Assembly (NCBI RefSeq): GCF_001591005.1
Contig: NZ_BCTY01000042.1
Span: 1-32,630 of the forward strand
Length of the DNA stretch: 32,630 nucleotides
Direction: 5' to 3'
Source: Sphingomonas sanguinis NBRC 13937
GTDB lineage: Bacteria; Pseudomonadota; Alphaproteobacteria; Sphingomonadales; Sphingomonadaceae
Shown: in pieces, positions 1 to 6,590 of the stretch
Layout of the letters: the number at the start of each line of letters is the position of its first letter
How positions within the stretch are numbered: the first letter of the stretch is position 1
The notes under the pieces: model-generated
What the model saw: the letters and a program-made list of their open reading frames with translations, nothing else
What the model was told of the DNA's origin: nothing
The model's database searches: none
Translations under genes and position numbers: made by a program

Positions 1-35
1 GGGGGCTTGCCGCGAAGGATGACCCGTGTGGCACG

Positions 36-82
36 CCCCCTCCGTCAGGCCTGCGGCCTGCCACCTCCCCGTGCCGGGGAGG
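36..82. repeat. Sphingomonad-type two-stem hairpin repeat, copy 1
   Basis: A compact intergenic element just upstream of the UdgX gene. It has a CCTCCCC/GGGGAGG stem (64-70 with 76-82, loop gtgcc) next to a second stem CAGGC/GCCTG (46-50 with 56-60) and a CCCCTCCGTC flank. In the opposite orientation the same plan occurs at 5856-5900 and in the 20.4 kb block. The last stem ends 11 bases before the ATG at 94, so it would lie in the 5' leader of that gene if transcribed. Confidence 0.7.
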
Positions 83-93
83 ATTGAAGCACC

Positions 94-1494
94 ATGCGCA
101 TCATAACCCTCTCCGCCCCCGACGACTTCGACGCTTGGCGCGATGCCGCGCGCGGGTTGATCGCCGACAGCGTGCCGCCCGATCAGGTCGTGTGGCAGGT
201 CGGCGAGCAGCCCGCCGATCTGTTCGGTGCGGTTGCCGAGGACAATCCGGCCACCACCGCCCCCCGCTTTAATGTATCGCGCGGCTTCATCGACCTCGCG
301 CGCAGCGTTATCCTGTCCAACGACCCGGAGCGTTTCGCGCTGCTCCACACCGCGCTCGACCGTTTGCGCCGCCAGCCCCGACTGATCGAGGATCAGGCCG
401 ATCCGCTGATCCGTCGCCTCGACCGCCTGGCCAAGGCGGTGCGGCGCGACATCCACAAGATGCGTGCCTTTCTGCGTTTCCGCGAAACCGAGGATGACGA
501 TGGCCCGCGCTATGTCGCCTGGTTCGAGCCCGAGCATCATATCGTGCGCGCCAATGCGGCGTTCTTCGTCAACCGCTTCTCCACGATGCGCTGGTCGATC
601 CTGACGCCGGAGGTCTCGCTCTACTGGGACGGCAAGACGCTCGCCGAAGGTCCGGGCGCGACCAAGGCGGATGCGCCGGAGGGCGACCCGACCGAGGCGG
701 TGTGGAAGACCTATTATGCCAGCATCTTCAATCCCGCCCGCGTGAAAATCGGTGCGATGCTCAAGGAGATGCCGCGCAAATATTGGAAAAACATGCCGGA
801 AACCGCGTTGGTCTCGGAATTGATCGCGGGCGCACAGGCACGGGAGACGGGTATGATCGCAACGGCCAAGACGGATGTGCGAACCGGGCGCGGCGGCAAT
901 GCGCAAGCGGCCTGGGCCGCGCTCCGGGACGAGGCGATGACCTGCACCCGCTGCCCGCTCCATGCGCCCGCGACCCAGACCGTGTTCGGCGAGGGCCCGG
1001 TCGATGCCGCCCTGATGTTTGTCGGCGAACAGCCCGGCGACCAAGAGGACCTGGCGGGCCGCCCCTTTGTCGGCCCGGCCGGACAGGTGTTCGACCGCGC
1101 CGTGGCGGAAGCCGGGATCGACCGGGCGACCGCTTACGTCACCAACGCGGTCAAGCATTTTAAATTCGAGCCGCGCGGCAAGCGCCGTATCCACAGCTCC
1201 CCCAATGCCGGGGAAATCCAGGCCTGCCGGTGGTGGGTCGAGCAGGAACGCCTACTGATCCAGCCGCAGGTGACGGTGGCGCTCGGCGCGACGGCGGCGC
1301 GTTCGCTGTTCGGCAAGCCGATGACCATCGGCCGCGAACGGGGCAAGGCTTTGACCCTACCCGATGGCGGCACCGCCTTCATCACCGTCCACCCGAGCTA
1401 CCTGCTCCGCCTGCCCGACCCGGCGGCGAAGGAGGTGGAATATAAGCGATTCGTCGAGGACCTGAAACTCGCGGCGGAAGCCCTGTCGGCCTGA
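94..1494 (+). CDS. DUF4130-UdgX fusion, uracil-DNA glycosylase-superfamily protein
   Basis: A 466-residue two-domain protein. The N-terminal half (about residues 1-250) resembles the DUF4130 domain usually paired with a radical-SAM partner gene; the C-terminal part (about 280-460) is a UdgX-type uracil-DNA glycosylase-superfamily domain. Visible motifs are C284-x2-C287 (expected iron-sulfur ligands), GEQPGDQED at 311-319 (the family's motif A) and KRRIHSS with H367. In characterised UdgX the histidine of the KRRIH loop forms a covalent bond with the deoxyribose after uracil is excised, so the enzyme stays attached to uracil-DNA. The ATG follows a short leader containing a hairpin repeat. The expected radical-SAM partner would lie to the left, outside the window. 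The domain call is firm; a DNA-repair role is inferred from the family. Confidence 0.9.
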   Translation: MRIITLSAPDDFDAWRDAARGLIADSVPPDQVVWQVGEQPADLFGAVAEDNPATTAPRFNVSRGFIDLARSVILSNDPERFALLHTALDRLRRQPRLIEDQADPLIRRLDRLAKAVRRDIHKMRAFLRFRETEDDDGPRYVAWFEPEHHIVRANAAFFVNRFSTMRWSILTPEVSLYWDGKTLAEGPGATKADAPEGDPTEAVWKTYYASIFNPARVKIGAMLKEMPRKYWKNMPETALVSELIAGAQARETGMIATAKTDVRTGRGGNAQAAWAALRDEAMTCTRCPLHAPATQTVFGEGPVDAALMFVGEQPGDQEDLAGRPFVGPAGQVFDRAVAEAGIDRATAYVTNAVKHFKFEPRGKRRIHSSPNAGEIQACRWWVEQERLLIQPQVTVALGATAARSLFGKPMTIGRERGKALTLPDGGTAFITVHPSYLLRLPDPAAKEVEYKRFVEDLKLAAEALSA

Positions 1495-1601
1495 CCGCGG
1501 CGGCCCTTCGGCGGTTACGATCACGGCACCGAACCCATAAGCCCGAAGCCGTTCGACACCCACATCTTCTGGGCTTCGGCCTCTGCTGAGCATGGGCGAA
1601 G

Positions 1602-1630
1602 AAAAGGCCGGACACTGGGTGCCCGGCCTT
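1602..1630 (-). terminator. Rho-independent terminator of the smtB-metallothionein operon
   Basis: Read on the minus strand, arms AAGGCCGG (1630-1623) and CCGGCCTT (1611-1604) form a perfect 8-bp stem around an 11-base loop, followed by a short T-run. It starts 9 bases beyond the metallothionein stop codon, the expected place for the end of that transcript. Confidence 0.7.
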
Positions 1631-1639
1631 CGAAATTCA

Positions 1640-1810
1640 TTAGCCGTGGCAGGTGCAACCGGCATGATCGCAACCATTGCCGCCTTCATGATGCTGGGCG
1701 CAGGCATCGCTGCAGAAGCTGCGGCCTTCGGCTTCGATCGCGTTGTTGACGCTGACGATGCAGACACAATCGGCGCAGGCGCATTTCACTTGATCAACGG
1801 TAACGGCCAT
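1640..1810 (-). CDS. smtA: Bacterial metallothionein (SmtA/BmtA family)
   Basis: A 56-residue cysteine-rich protein that binds and buffers zinc, and probably cadmium, in the cytoplasm. It has nine cysteines (10, 12, 15, 17, 33, 37, 47, 52, 54) and histidines at 40, 41, 49 and 55. It opens with VKCACADCVC, has a FCSDAC centre, and ends GCTCHG. The length and ligand spacing almost coincide with SmtA of Synechococcus as I remember it (nine Cys, His40 and His49), including the central treble-clef-like zinc-finger portion. The gene starts six bases after the stop codon of the upstream SmtB-type repressor, whose last codons GAGGAG supply the ribosome-binding site, so the two are co-transcribed. It is easily missed by length cut-offs. 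Translation was done by hand. Confidence 0.93.
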   Translation of the reverse strand: MAVTVDQVKCACADCVCIVSVNNAIEAEGRSFCSDACAQHHEGGNGCDHAGCTCHG

Positions 1811-1815
1811 TTGAC

Positions 1816-2118
1816 TTACTCCTCATCTACGGAATCGGGTTCGAGCACGTGGTCCATCATGTTGGTCAGCATGGTGCGGATGTGGCAGTCGGGCAGCTCG
1901 TAAAGGACGTTTCGCCCCTGCCGACTCTGCTTGAGCAGACGGCCCGCGCGCAGCAGACGAAGATGCTGCGAAACCAGGCTCTGGCTCACGCCAACCTTTT
2001 GCGTCAGTTCGCCTACGGTACGCGGTCCGTCCAGACACGCGACCACCAACCTCAGCCGATTGGGTTCGCCCAAAAGACGAAACACATCGGCCAACAACGC
2101 GCCCTCATCCGGAGTCAT
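1816..2118 (-). CDS. smtB: ArsR/SmtB-family zinc-responsive transcriptional repressor
   Basis: A 100-residue winged-helix repressor. The recognition-helix region is VSQSLVSQHLRLLR (about 44-57). The C-terminal helix carries D77, H79, H90 and E93, spaced exactly like the alpha-5 zinc site of SmtB (D104, H106, H117, E120), so zinc is the likely inducer. The cysteine that SmtB has in its DNA-binding domain (alpha-3N site) is absent, so only the alpha-5 site is expected to work. It lies directly upstream of the metallothionein gene and probably represses its own operon through the inverted repeat at 2129-2160. The leader has no convincing Shine-Dalgarno sequence; the ATG at 2118 is chosen from the family length. 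Confidence 0.93.
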   Translation of the reverse strand: MTPDEGALLADVFRLLGEPNRLRLVVACLDGPRTVGELTQKVGVSQSLVSQHLRLLRAGRLLKQSRQGRNVLYELPDCHIRTMLTNMMDHVLEPDSVDEE

Positions 2119-2128
2119 GCAAATATCA

Positions 2129-2160
2129 ACATATGAACGTATCCTAATATTTTCATATGT
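2129..2160 (-). promoter_or_regulatory. Candidate SmtB operator/promoter region
   Basis: A perfect 9-bp inverted repeat, ACATATGAA (2129-2137) and TTCATATGT (2152-2160), separated by 14 AT-rich bases, starts 10 bases upstream of the smtB start. The ATATGAA/TTCATAT half-sites resemble ArsR/SmtB operators, although the spacing is longer than the usual 12-2-12 arrangement. The AT-rich island stands out from its GC-rich surroundings and probably holds the promoter. Confidence 0.6.
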
Positions 2161-2227
2161 CGCTTGCTGTCAACCGAGATTCCGACGCTAGCGCCGCAAG
2201 GAAAGGCCTGGGCATCGCGTGGGAGCT

Positions 2228-3025
2228 TCACATCTCGCGCGGGTCGGGCCCGATCCGTCCATCCGCATTGTCCAGGGCGTCGATCGCCGCCATATCCTCG
2301 TCATCCAGCGTCAGTTCGGTCGCAGCGAAATTGTCGGCCATGTGGTCCGCGTCCGCCGCCTTGGGGATGACGGGCAGGCCATGCGCGAGATGCCAGGCCA
2401 GCACCACCTGTGCCGCCGAGCGGCCATGCTTCTCCGCGATCTTCATGATCTCCGGCGTCTTCAGCAACTCGCCGCCCTGCCCCAACGGGCTCCAGCTCTG
2501 GGTCACGATGCCCTTGGCCTGATGATAGGCGCGTGCCTCACGTTGCTGGAAACGGGGATGGAGTTCGATCTGGTTGACCGCAGGCACCACACCGGTCGCA
2601 TCGATGATCCGATCGAGATGCTCGGGCAGGAAGTTGGACACGCCGATCGACTTCGCCTTGCCCGCGTCCCGCAAAGCGATCAGGCTCTGCCACGCCTCGA
2701 CATAGGCGTCCTCGGCCGGAACCGGCCAGTGGATCAGATACAGGTCCACCGCCTCGACACCCAGCAGAGCCAGGCTCTCGTCCAGCGCCGCTTCGGCATC
2801 GCGGTGGCGGCCGTTCCACAACTTGGTGGTCAGGAAGGCATCCGCCCCCTGAAACCCTTCACCCACGCCGCGTTCATTGCCATAGATGGCGGCGGTGTCG
2901 ACCAGCCGGTATCCGGTGTCGAGCCCGCGCCGGACCACGGCGGCCACCTGCGAATCCGGGATTTGATAGGTGCCCAGCCCCAGCTGGGGCAGGCTGCGGC
3001 CGTCATTCAGGGTCAGCTTCGTCAT
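2228..3025 (-). CDS. Aldo/keto reductase (NADPH-dependent, AKR superfamily)
   Basis: A 265-residue TIM-barrel oxidoreductase of the size of bacterial 2,5-diketo-D-gluconate reductase-like AKRs. The full catalytic tetrad is visible: D43 and Y48 (VDTAAIYGNE), K68 (TTKLW) and H99 (YLIHWP). Further conserved stretches are GVSNF, VNQIELHP and the cofactor-binding end VIPKAA. Such enzymes reduce aldehydes and ketones with NADPH; the substrate cannot be read from sequence. The start at 3025 (MTKLTLNDG) matches the family N-terminus; the same frame stays open for another 411 bases upstream, but that part overlaps another gene and looks non-coding. The gene lies 61 bases after the exported-protein gene in the same direction. 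Confidence 0.92.
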   Translation of the reverse strand: MTKLTLNDGRSLPQLGLGTYQIPDSQVAAVVRRGLDTGYRLVDTAAIYGNERGVGEGFQGADAFLTTKLWNGRHRDAEAALDESLALLGVEAVDLYLIHWPVPAEDAYVEAWQSLIALRDAGKAKSIGVSNFLPEHLDRIIDATGVVPAVNQIELHPRFQQREARAYHQAKGIVTQSWSPLGQGGELLKTPEIMKIAEKHGRSAAQVVLAWHLAHGLPVIPKAADADHMADNFAATELTLDDEDMAAIDALDNADGRIGPDPREM

Positions 3026-3086
3026 GGGCCGTCCAACCGGCAGGGCCACCGCCCGGTTCCCGGTGCGCCCTGCGCCCGCCCCGCGA

Positions 3087-3662
3087 TCAGATCGGCTTGC
3101 CGTCCCGACCGATGACGTCGGTGGCATAGGAACAGCCATAGAGCGTCTTACCCGGATGGCTGGTGACGGTCGACACGGATCGGGCAATGATGCTGTGCGT
3201 GCCGAACTTTTCCTCGCCCTTGGGCAGGACGGTCTCGTCGCTGACGACATGCTGGCCCAGGAACTTGGCCGCGACACCCTGTTCCGACAGGTCGGGCAGG
3301 GTGTTGGTGACGCCGATACGGTCGGCCACCGTCTTCGGATCGGCAATGTCCAGGATCGCGAGCAGCGCATTGGCGCTGAAGGCGATGCGGCGCGTGGTCC
3401 AGCCCTCACCGACGCGGATCGGTTGCGGCAGTTCATATTCCTGCAGGAAGGGATTCTTGCCCTCGACCGGCCGCCAGCCGCGCCGCTTCGCCTCTTCGTC
3501 CAGCGCCATGGTCAGCGCGCCATAGCTGTCGGTATTCAACCGACAGTCGATCGCATCGACGACATTGATCGTCGCGGGATCGACCTCGGCATCCGAGGCG
3601 GCGGGAAGCGGTGCGGCCGCCAGCCACAGCGCGAAAAGGGCCTGAACCATCATGCGCCCCAT
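3087..3662 (-). CDS. Exported protein of unknown function
   Basis: A 191-residue protein with an N-terminal signal peptide (about residues 1-23, hydrophobic core VQALFALWLAAAP, probable cleavage after PAASDA) and a soluble periplasmic body. Two cysteines (in DAIDCRL and YGCSYA) could form a disulfide. I recognise no family. An alternative start is three or four codons downstream (MMVQAL), and neither start has a strong ribosome-binding site. It is transcribed away from the DedA-family gene at 3777 and towards the aldo/keto reductase. Its coding status rests on the signal peptide, typical composition and good spacing. Confidence 0.75.
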   Translation of the reverse strand: MGRMMVQALFALWLAAAPLPAASDAEVDPATINVVDAIDCRLNTDSYGALTMALDEEAKRRGWRPVEGKNPFLQEYELPQPIRVGEGWTTRRIAFSANALLAILDIADPKTVADRIGVTNTLPDLSEQGVAAKFLGQHVVSDETVLPKGEEKFGTHSIIARSVSTVTSHPGKTLYGCSYATDVIGRDGKPI

Positions 3663-3776
3663 CTATCGCAGGAGAAAATGCCCCGGCAAGTCCCCGCCCG
3701 CTGTCCCGAAGCAGACAGCCGCAGCCGTCCGGTTCCGATTGACCCCCGCCCCCCGATCGCGCAAGTCGCTGGCCCC

Positions 3777-4412
3777 ATGGTCGAACATATTCTTTCCGCA
3801 CTGGCGAGCTTTGCCATCTGGGTCATCTCGACGGGCGGCTATCTGGGCATCACCCTGTTGATGGCGATCGAGAGCGCATGCATCCCGCTGCCCTCCGAGA
3901 TCATCATGCCGTTCGCAGGCTATCTGGTGTCGACGGGGCAGTTCAACCTGTACCTCGCCGCGACGGCGGGGGCGCTGGGCTGCAATCTGGGTTCGGTCGT
4001 CGCCTATGAGATCGGCAAGCGCGGCGGGCGGCCGGTTGCCGAGCGCTGGGGCAAGTATCTGCTGATCGGGCCGGGCGAGCTGGACGCCGCCGACCGCTTC
4101 TTCGCGCGCTATGGCTCGATCGCGGTGCTGATCGGGCGGCTGCTGCCGGTCATCCGCACCTTCATCGCCTTTCCGGCCGGGGTGGCGCGGATGAAGCTCG
4201 TCCCCTTCCACCTCTACACCTTTATCGGCAGCTGGCCCTTCTGCCTGGTGCTGGCCATCGTCGGGCGCGAGCTGGGCGAGAAATGGGATTCCGACCCCCG
4301 GGTGAAGGCGTTCTTCCACCGCGCCGACCTGGCGATCGGCATCGTGCTGGTCGTGCTGATCGGCCTTTACGTCTGGCACCGGGTGCGTGGGCTGAAGCGC
4401 GCACAGGACTGA
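3777..4412 (+). CDS. DedA family inner-membrane protein
   Basis: A 211-residue multi-pass membrane protein of the DedA/SNARE-associated (VTT domain) family, whose members act as lipid flippases or in membrane energetics. Diagnostic stretches are the E-S-x-x-x-P-L-P-S-E segment near the N-terminus (MAIESACIPLPSEI), GxxxG-rich helices (GALGCNLGS), RFFARYG and the conserved helical segment IGRLLPVIRTFIAFPAG. The start MVEHILSAL at 3777 is chosen because the DedA homology begins there; the frame stays open upstream over the divergent gene's leader, but that part looks like antisense sequence. The 3' end overlaps the converging gene at 4367 by 46 bases. Confidence 0.93.
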   Translation: MVEHILSALASFAIWVISTGGYLGITLLMAIESACIPLPSEIIMPFAGYLVSTGQFNLYLAATAGALGCNLGSVVAYEIGKRGGRPVAERWGKYLLIGPGELDAADRFFARYGSIAVLIGRLLPVIRTFIAFPAGVARMKLVPFHLYTFIGSWPFCLVLAIVGRELGEKWDSDPRVKAFFHRADLAIGIVLVVLIGLYVWHRVRGLKRAQD

Positions 4413-5794
4413 ATCAGCCACAGGGCGAGCGGGACCGCGACCGCCGCCCAGAGATAGAGGCCGTGCCAGGTGGTCCATCCCCACCACTCGGAGGGGATGG
4501 TGCGCAGGTCGCCCGCCAGGAAGCGCTGCTGCATCACCGCCTGCCACCAGGCCCAGCGAAAGGGCGGCGGGGCGAAGATCTCGGCCGAGGCGATGGTCAG
4601 GTTGATCGCGATCGACACCAGCAACAGGACGGCGAGCAGTCCCCGCGCCCATGCCACGCGCACCGCGACCCACAAGGGTGCCAGCCCCAGCGCCAGCACC
4701 CCCGCCAGCGGCATGGCATGGCGCGGCCCCGTGGCGTTGCCGCCGTCCCAATAGACATAGGCCGCGTTGACCAGCAGCGCGACCACCACCACTCCGGCCG
4801 CCGTCAGCGCCAGCCCGCGCGTCGCCCGCGTCTCCACCAACAGCCCCAGACCAAGCGGCGCAAGGAACAGGATCGGCGCCACCCAAAGCAGCCCGCGCGC
4901 CGGCTCCAGCAAAATCGCGCGCAGCACCGCCATACGAGGAAAGGTCAGCCCGAACAGCCCCTGGTTCATCCCCTCGAACCCGACCACGCCCGAATAGCCG
5001 ATCCGGAACACCGTGCCGAACGCGAAGAGATTATAAGCCAGCAGCGGTATCAGCCCGACCAGCCCGGCGGCGAGGAACGGCACCAGCGCCCGAGGCTGGG
5101 CCCGGCAGCGCCACAGCGCCCATAGCCCGATGACCGACCCCGCCAGCACCGCCTGATATTCGACCACCACCGCCCAGCCGAGCGCCAACCCGGCCACCGC
5201 CAGCCAGCGTGCCCCGCCCCTTGCCACGCCGACCAGTGCGATGACGAACAGCGCCGCGACGCTGGCATGGCCGAGCAGCGTGGTCGAATAGCCCCAGATC
5301 GGTGTGCCCAGCGCATAAGCCAGGCTGGCAAACAGCGCCGCCCCCGCGCTGCCCGTCAGGCCGAGCGCCAGATCGAAAAGCAGAACGGCGGCGATAGCGG
5401 TCAGCAGCGCCGAGCCGGTGGCGGCGGCCACACGGGTGCGCAGCTTCAGATACGCGACGAAGCCCGGATCGATCGGCGTCGGGTCATGCCGCGCCGCCCG
5501 GTCGCCGGTGACCAGGTCGGTCAGCGCCACGGGGGCCAGCGCCATCAGGGTCATGCCCGGTGCCTTGTCGAGATAGGCGTGCGCCCCGAACTGCGCCTTG
5601 TCGATGGTCAGGTGCGCCAGCGGATCGATGGTCGCGGTCCCGTCCTCGACCATGCGGATCGTGGCGAACAGGCGAGTGGCATTGTTGGGATTGAACTCCC
5701 ACGACCCGAACCAGGCGCAGGAAAACCAGACCAGCAGGAACAATCCCACCCGAATGCCACCCAAGCCCGCGCGCCATTCCCGCCACCGCGCCAT
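4367..5794 (-). CDS. Multi-pass membrane protein, GT-C glycosyltransferase-like
   Basis: A 475-residue integral membrane protein with roughly ten hydrophobic segments. After the first transmembrane helix it has a large extracytoplasmic loop with FNPNNATRL and a YLDKAPGMTL motif. Acidic residues in the first loop followed by DKxPG are typical of GT-C enzymes that use polyprenyl-phosphate sugars (PMT/ArnT-like), so a glycosyltransferase or related envelope role is the best guess; I cannot name the substrate. It sits alone on the minus strand between the DedA gene (tail-to-tail overlap of 46 bases) and the repeat cluster at 5856-5983. Function confidence is low; coding confidence is high. Confidence 0.8.
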   Translation of the reverse strand: MARWREWRAGLGGIRVGLFLLVWFSCAWFGSWEFNPNNATRLFATIRMVEDGTATIDPLAHLTIDKAQFGAHAYLDKAPGMTLMALAPVALTDLVTGDRAARHDPTPIDPGFVAYLKLRTRVAAATGSALLTAIAAVLLFDLALGLTGSAGAALFASLAYALGTPIWGYSTTLLGHASVAALFVIALVGVARGGARWLAVAGLALGWAVVVEYQAVLAGSVIGLWALWRCRAQPRALVPFLAAGLVGLIPLLAYNLFAFGTVFRIGYSGVVGFEGMNQGLFGLTFPRMAVLRAILLEPARGLLWVAPILFLAPLGLGLLVETRATRGLALTAAGVVVVALLVNAAYVYWDGGNATGPRHAMPLAGVLALGLAPLWVAVRVAWARGLLAVLLLVSIAINLTIASAEIFAPPPFRWAWWQAVMQQRFLAGDLRTIPSEWWGWTTWHGLYLWAAVAVPLALWLIQSCARFSPRTRCQT

Positions 5795-5855
5795 CGGATC
5801 ACTCCCTGTTGCGCCCCGCCGCTACCGGGGCGAGAGCGACGGAGCAATGCCCAAT

Positions 5856-5900
5856 CCTCCCCGGCACGGGGAGGTGGCAGCGCAAAGCGCTGACGGAGGG
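5856..5900. repeat. Two-stem hairpin repeat, copy 2
   Basis: Stem one CCTCCCC/GGGGAGG (5856-5862 with 5868-5874, loop ggcac) is followed by TGG and stem two CAGCGC/GCGCTG (5878-5883 with 5887-5892, loop aaa), then GACGGAGGG. The plan is the same as at 36-82 and 20406-20450, but the second stem has a different sequence that still pairs perfectly. Confidence 0.75.
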
Positions 5901-5933
5901 ATATCTGCCGCAAGCGTCGTATTTGTCCGCACG

Positions 5934-5983
5934 CCCCCTCCCCCACCGCTTCGCGGCGGTCCCCCTCCCAGTGCCGGGAAGAA
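5934..5983. repeat. Degenerate two-stem hairpin repeat, copy 3 (inverted)
   Basis: An ACCGC..GCGGT-type stem between CCCCCTC blocks, followed by CCTCCC-agtgcc-GGGA. It reads like a decayed copy of the repeat at 5856-5900 in opposite orientation, 33 bases away, so the pair together forms a larger imperfect palindrome. The end lies 6 bases from the stop of the Lrp-family gene and could serve as its transcription end. Confidence 0.55.
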
Positions 5984-5989
5984 TCGCGA

Positions 5990-6460
5990 CTATGCCGAAA
6001 TCGGCAGCGAGGTGGTCGACTTGATCTCCGACAGGGCGACCGTCGAGTTGATTTCCTGTACGCCGGGCAGGTTGGACAGCTTCTCGAAGAACAACCGCTC
6101 ATAGGATTCGATGTCCGCCGCGACGATGCGCAGCATGAAGTCGACCGCCCCCATCAGGACGTGACATTCCATCACCTCGGGCAGTTCCCGGATCGCGGCG
6201 GTGAACTGGTCCAGATTGGCGCGGCCATGCGCGTTGAGCTTCACCTGCGCGAAGATCTGCGCCTTCAGCCCCACCTTGGCGCGGTCGACCAGCGCGACGC
6301 GGCGCTTGATGATCCCGTCGCGCTCCAGCCGGTCGATCCGCCGCCAGCAGGGCGAGGCCGACAGCCCCACTGCCTCGGCAATCGCGGCGGTGGACAGACT
6401 CGCATCCTCCTGCAGCAAAGCGAGGATACGACGTTCCCAGATATCGAGGTCATGCGGCAT
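5990..6460 (-). CDS. Lrp/AsnC family transcriptional regulator
   Basis: A 156-residue regulator. An N-terminal helix-turn-helix (about residues 4-60: DIWERRILALLQED, ASLSTAAIAEAVGLS, CWRRIDRLERDGII) is followed by an AsnC-type effector-binding domain (about 70-150, with VMECHVLMGAVDFMLRI). Members form octamers that sense amino acids. It is divergent from a leucine-dehydrogenase-like gene 130 bases away, the usual arrangement for a local regulator of amino-acid catabolism, so branched-chain or aromatic amino acids are plausible ligands. The ATG at 6460 has an AAGG ribosome-binding site about eight bases upstream and matches the family start, better than the upstream in-frame start at 6493. 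Confidence 0.93.
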   Translation of the reverse strand: MPHDLDIWERRILALLQEDASLSTAAIAEAVGLSASPCWRRIDRLERDGIIKRRVALVDRAKVGLKAQIFAQVKLNAHGRANLDQFTAAIRELPEVMECHVLMGAVDFMLRIVAADIESYERLFFEKLSNLPGVQEINSTVALSEIKSTTSLPISA

Positions 6461-6590
6461 AATTGACCTTCTAATCGCCGATCCTGGGATCAATCAACCT
6501 GTCTAGCGACATAACACCGCCAAATCGGGTCAGCTTTGCCCGGTCGATCCCGCTAGTTTCACCGCCATCGGAACGGATCGGAAAACCAGC
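6461..6590. promoter_or_regulatory. Divergent intergenic control region, Lrp-type gene / dehydrogenase
   Basis: 130 bases hold the promoters of two divergent genes. A short palindrome GATCC-TG-GGATC lies at 6480-6491 beside an AT-richer stretch (6462-6515), a plausible binding site for the Lrp-like regulator. I cannot pick convincing -35/-10 boxes. Confidence 0.35.

Noticed and set aside
1500..1600. Inverted CGAAGCC/GGCTTCG pair after the UdgX gene
   Set aside because: Only seven base pairs around a 21-base loop, with no T-run; too weak to call a terminator.
3663..4886. A 407-codon open frame on the minus strand over DedA and the GT-C-like gene
   Set aside because: It is antisense to DedA and out of frame with the membrane-protein gene; no coherent membrane or soluble domain is visible.
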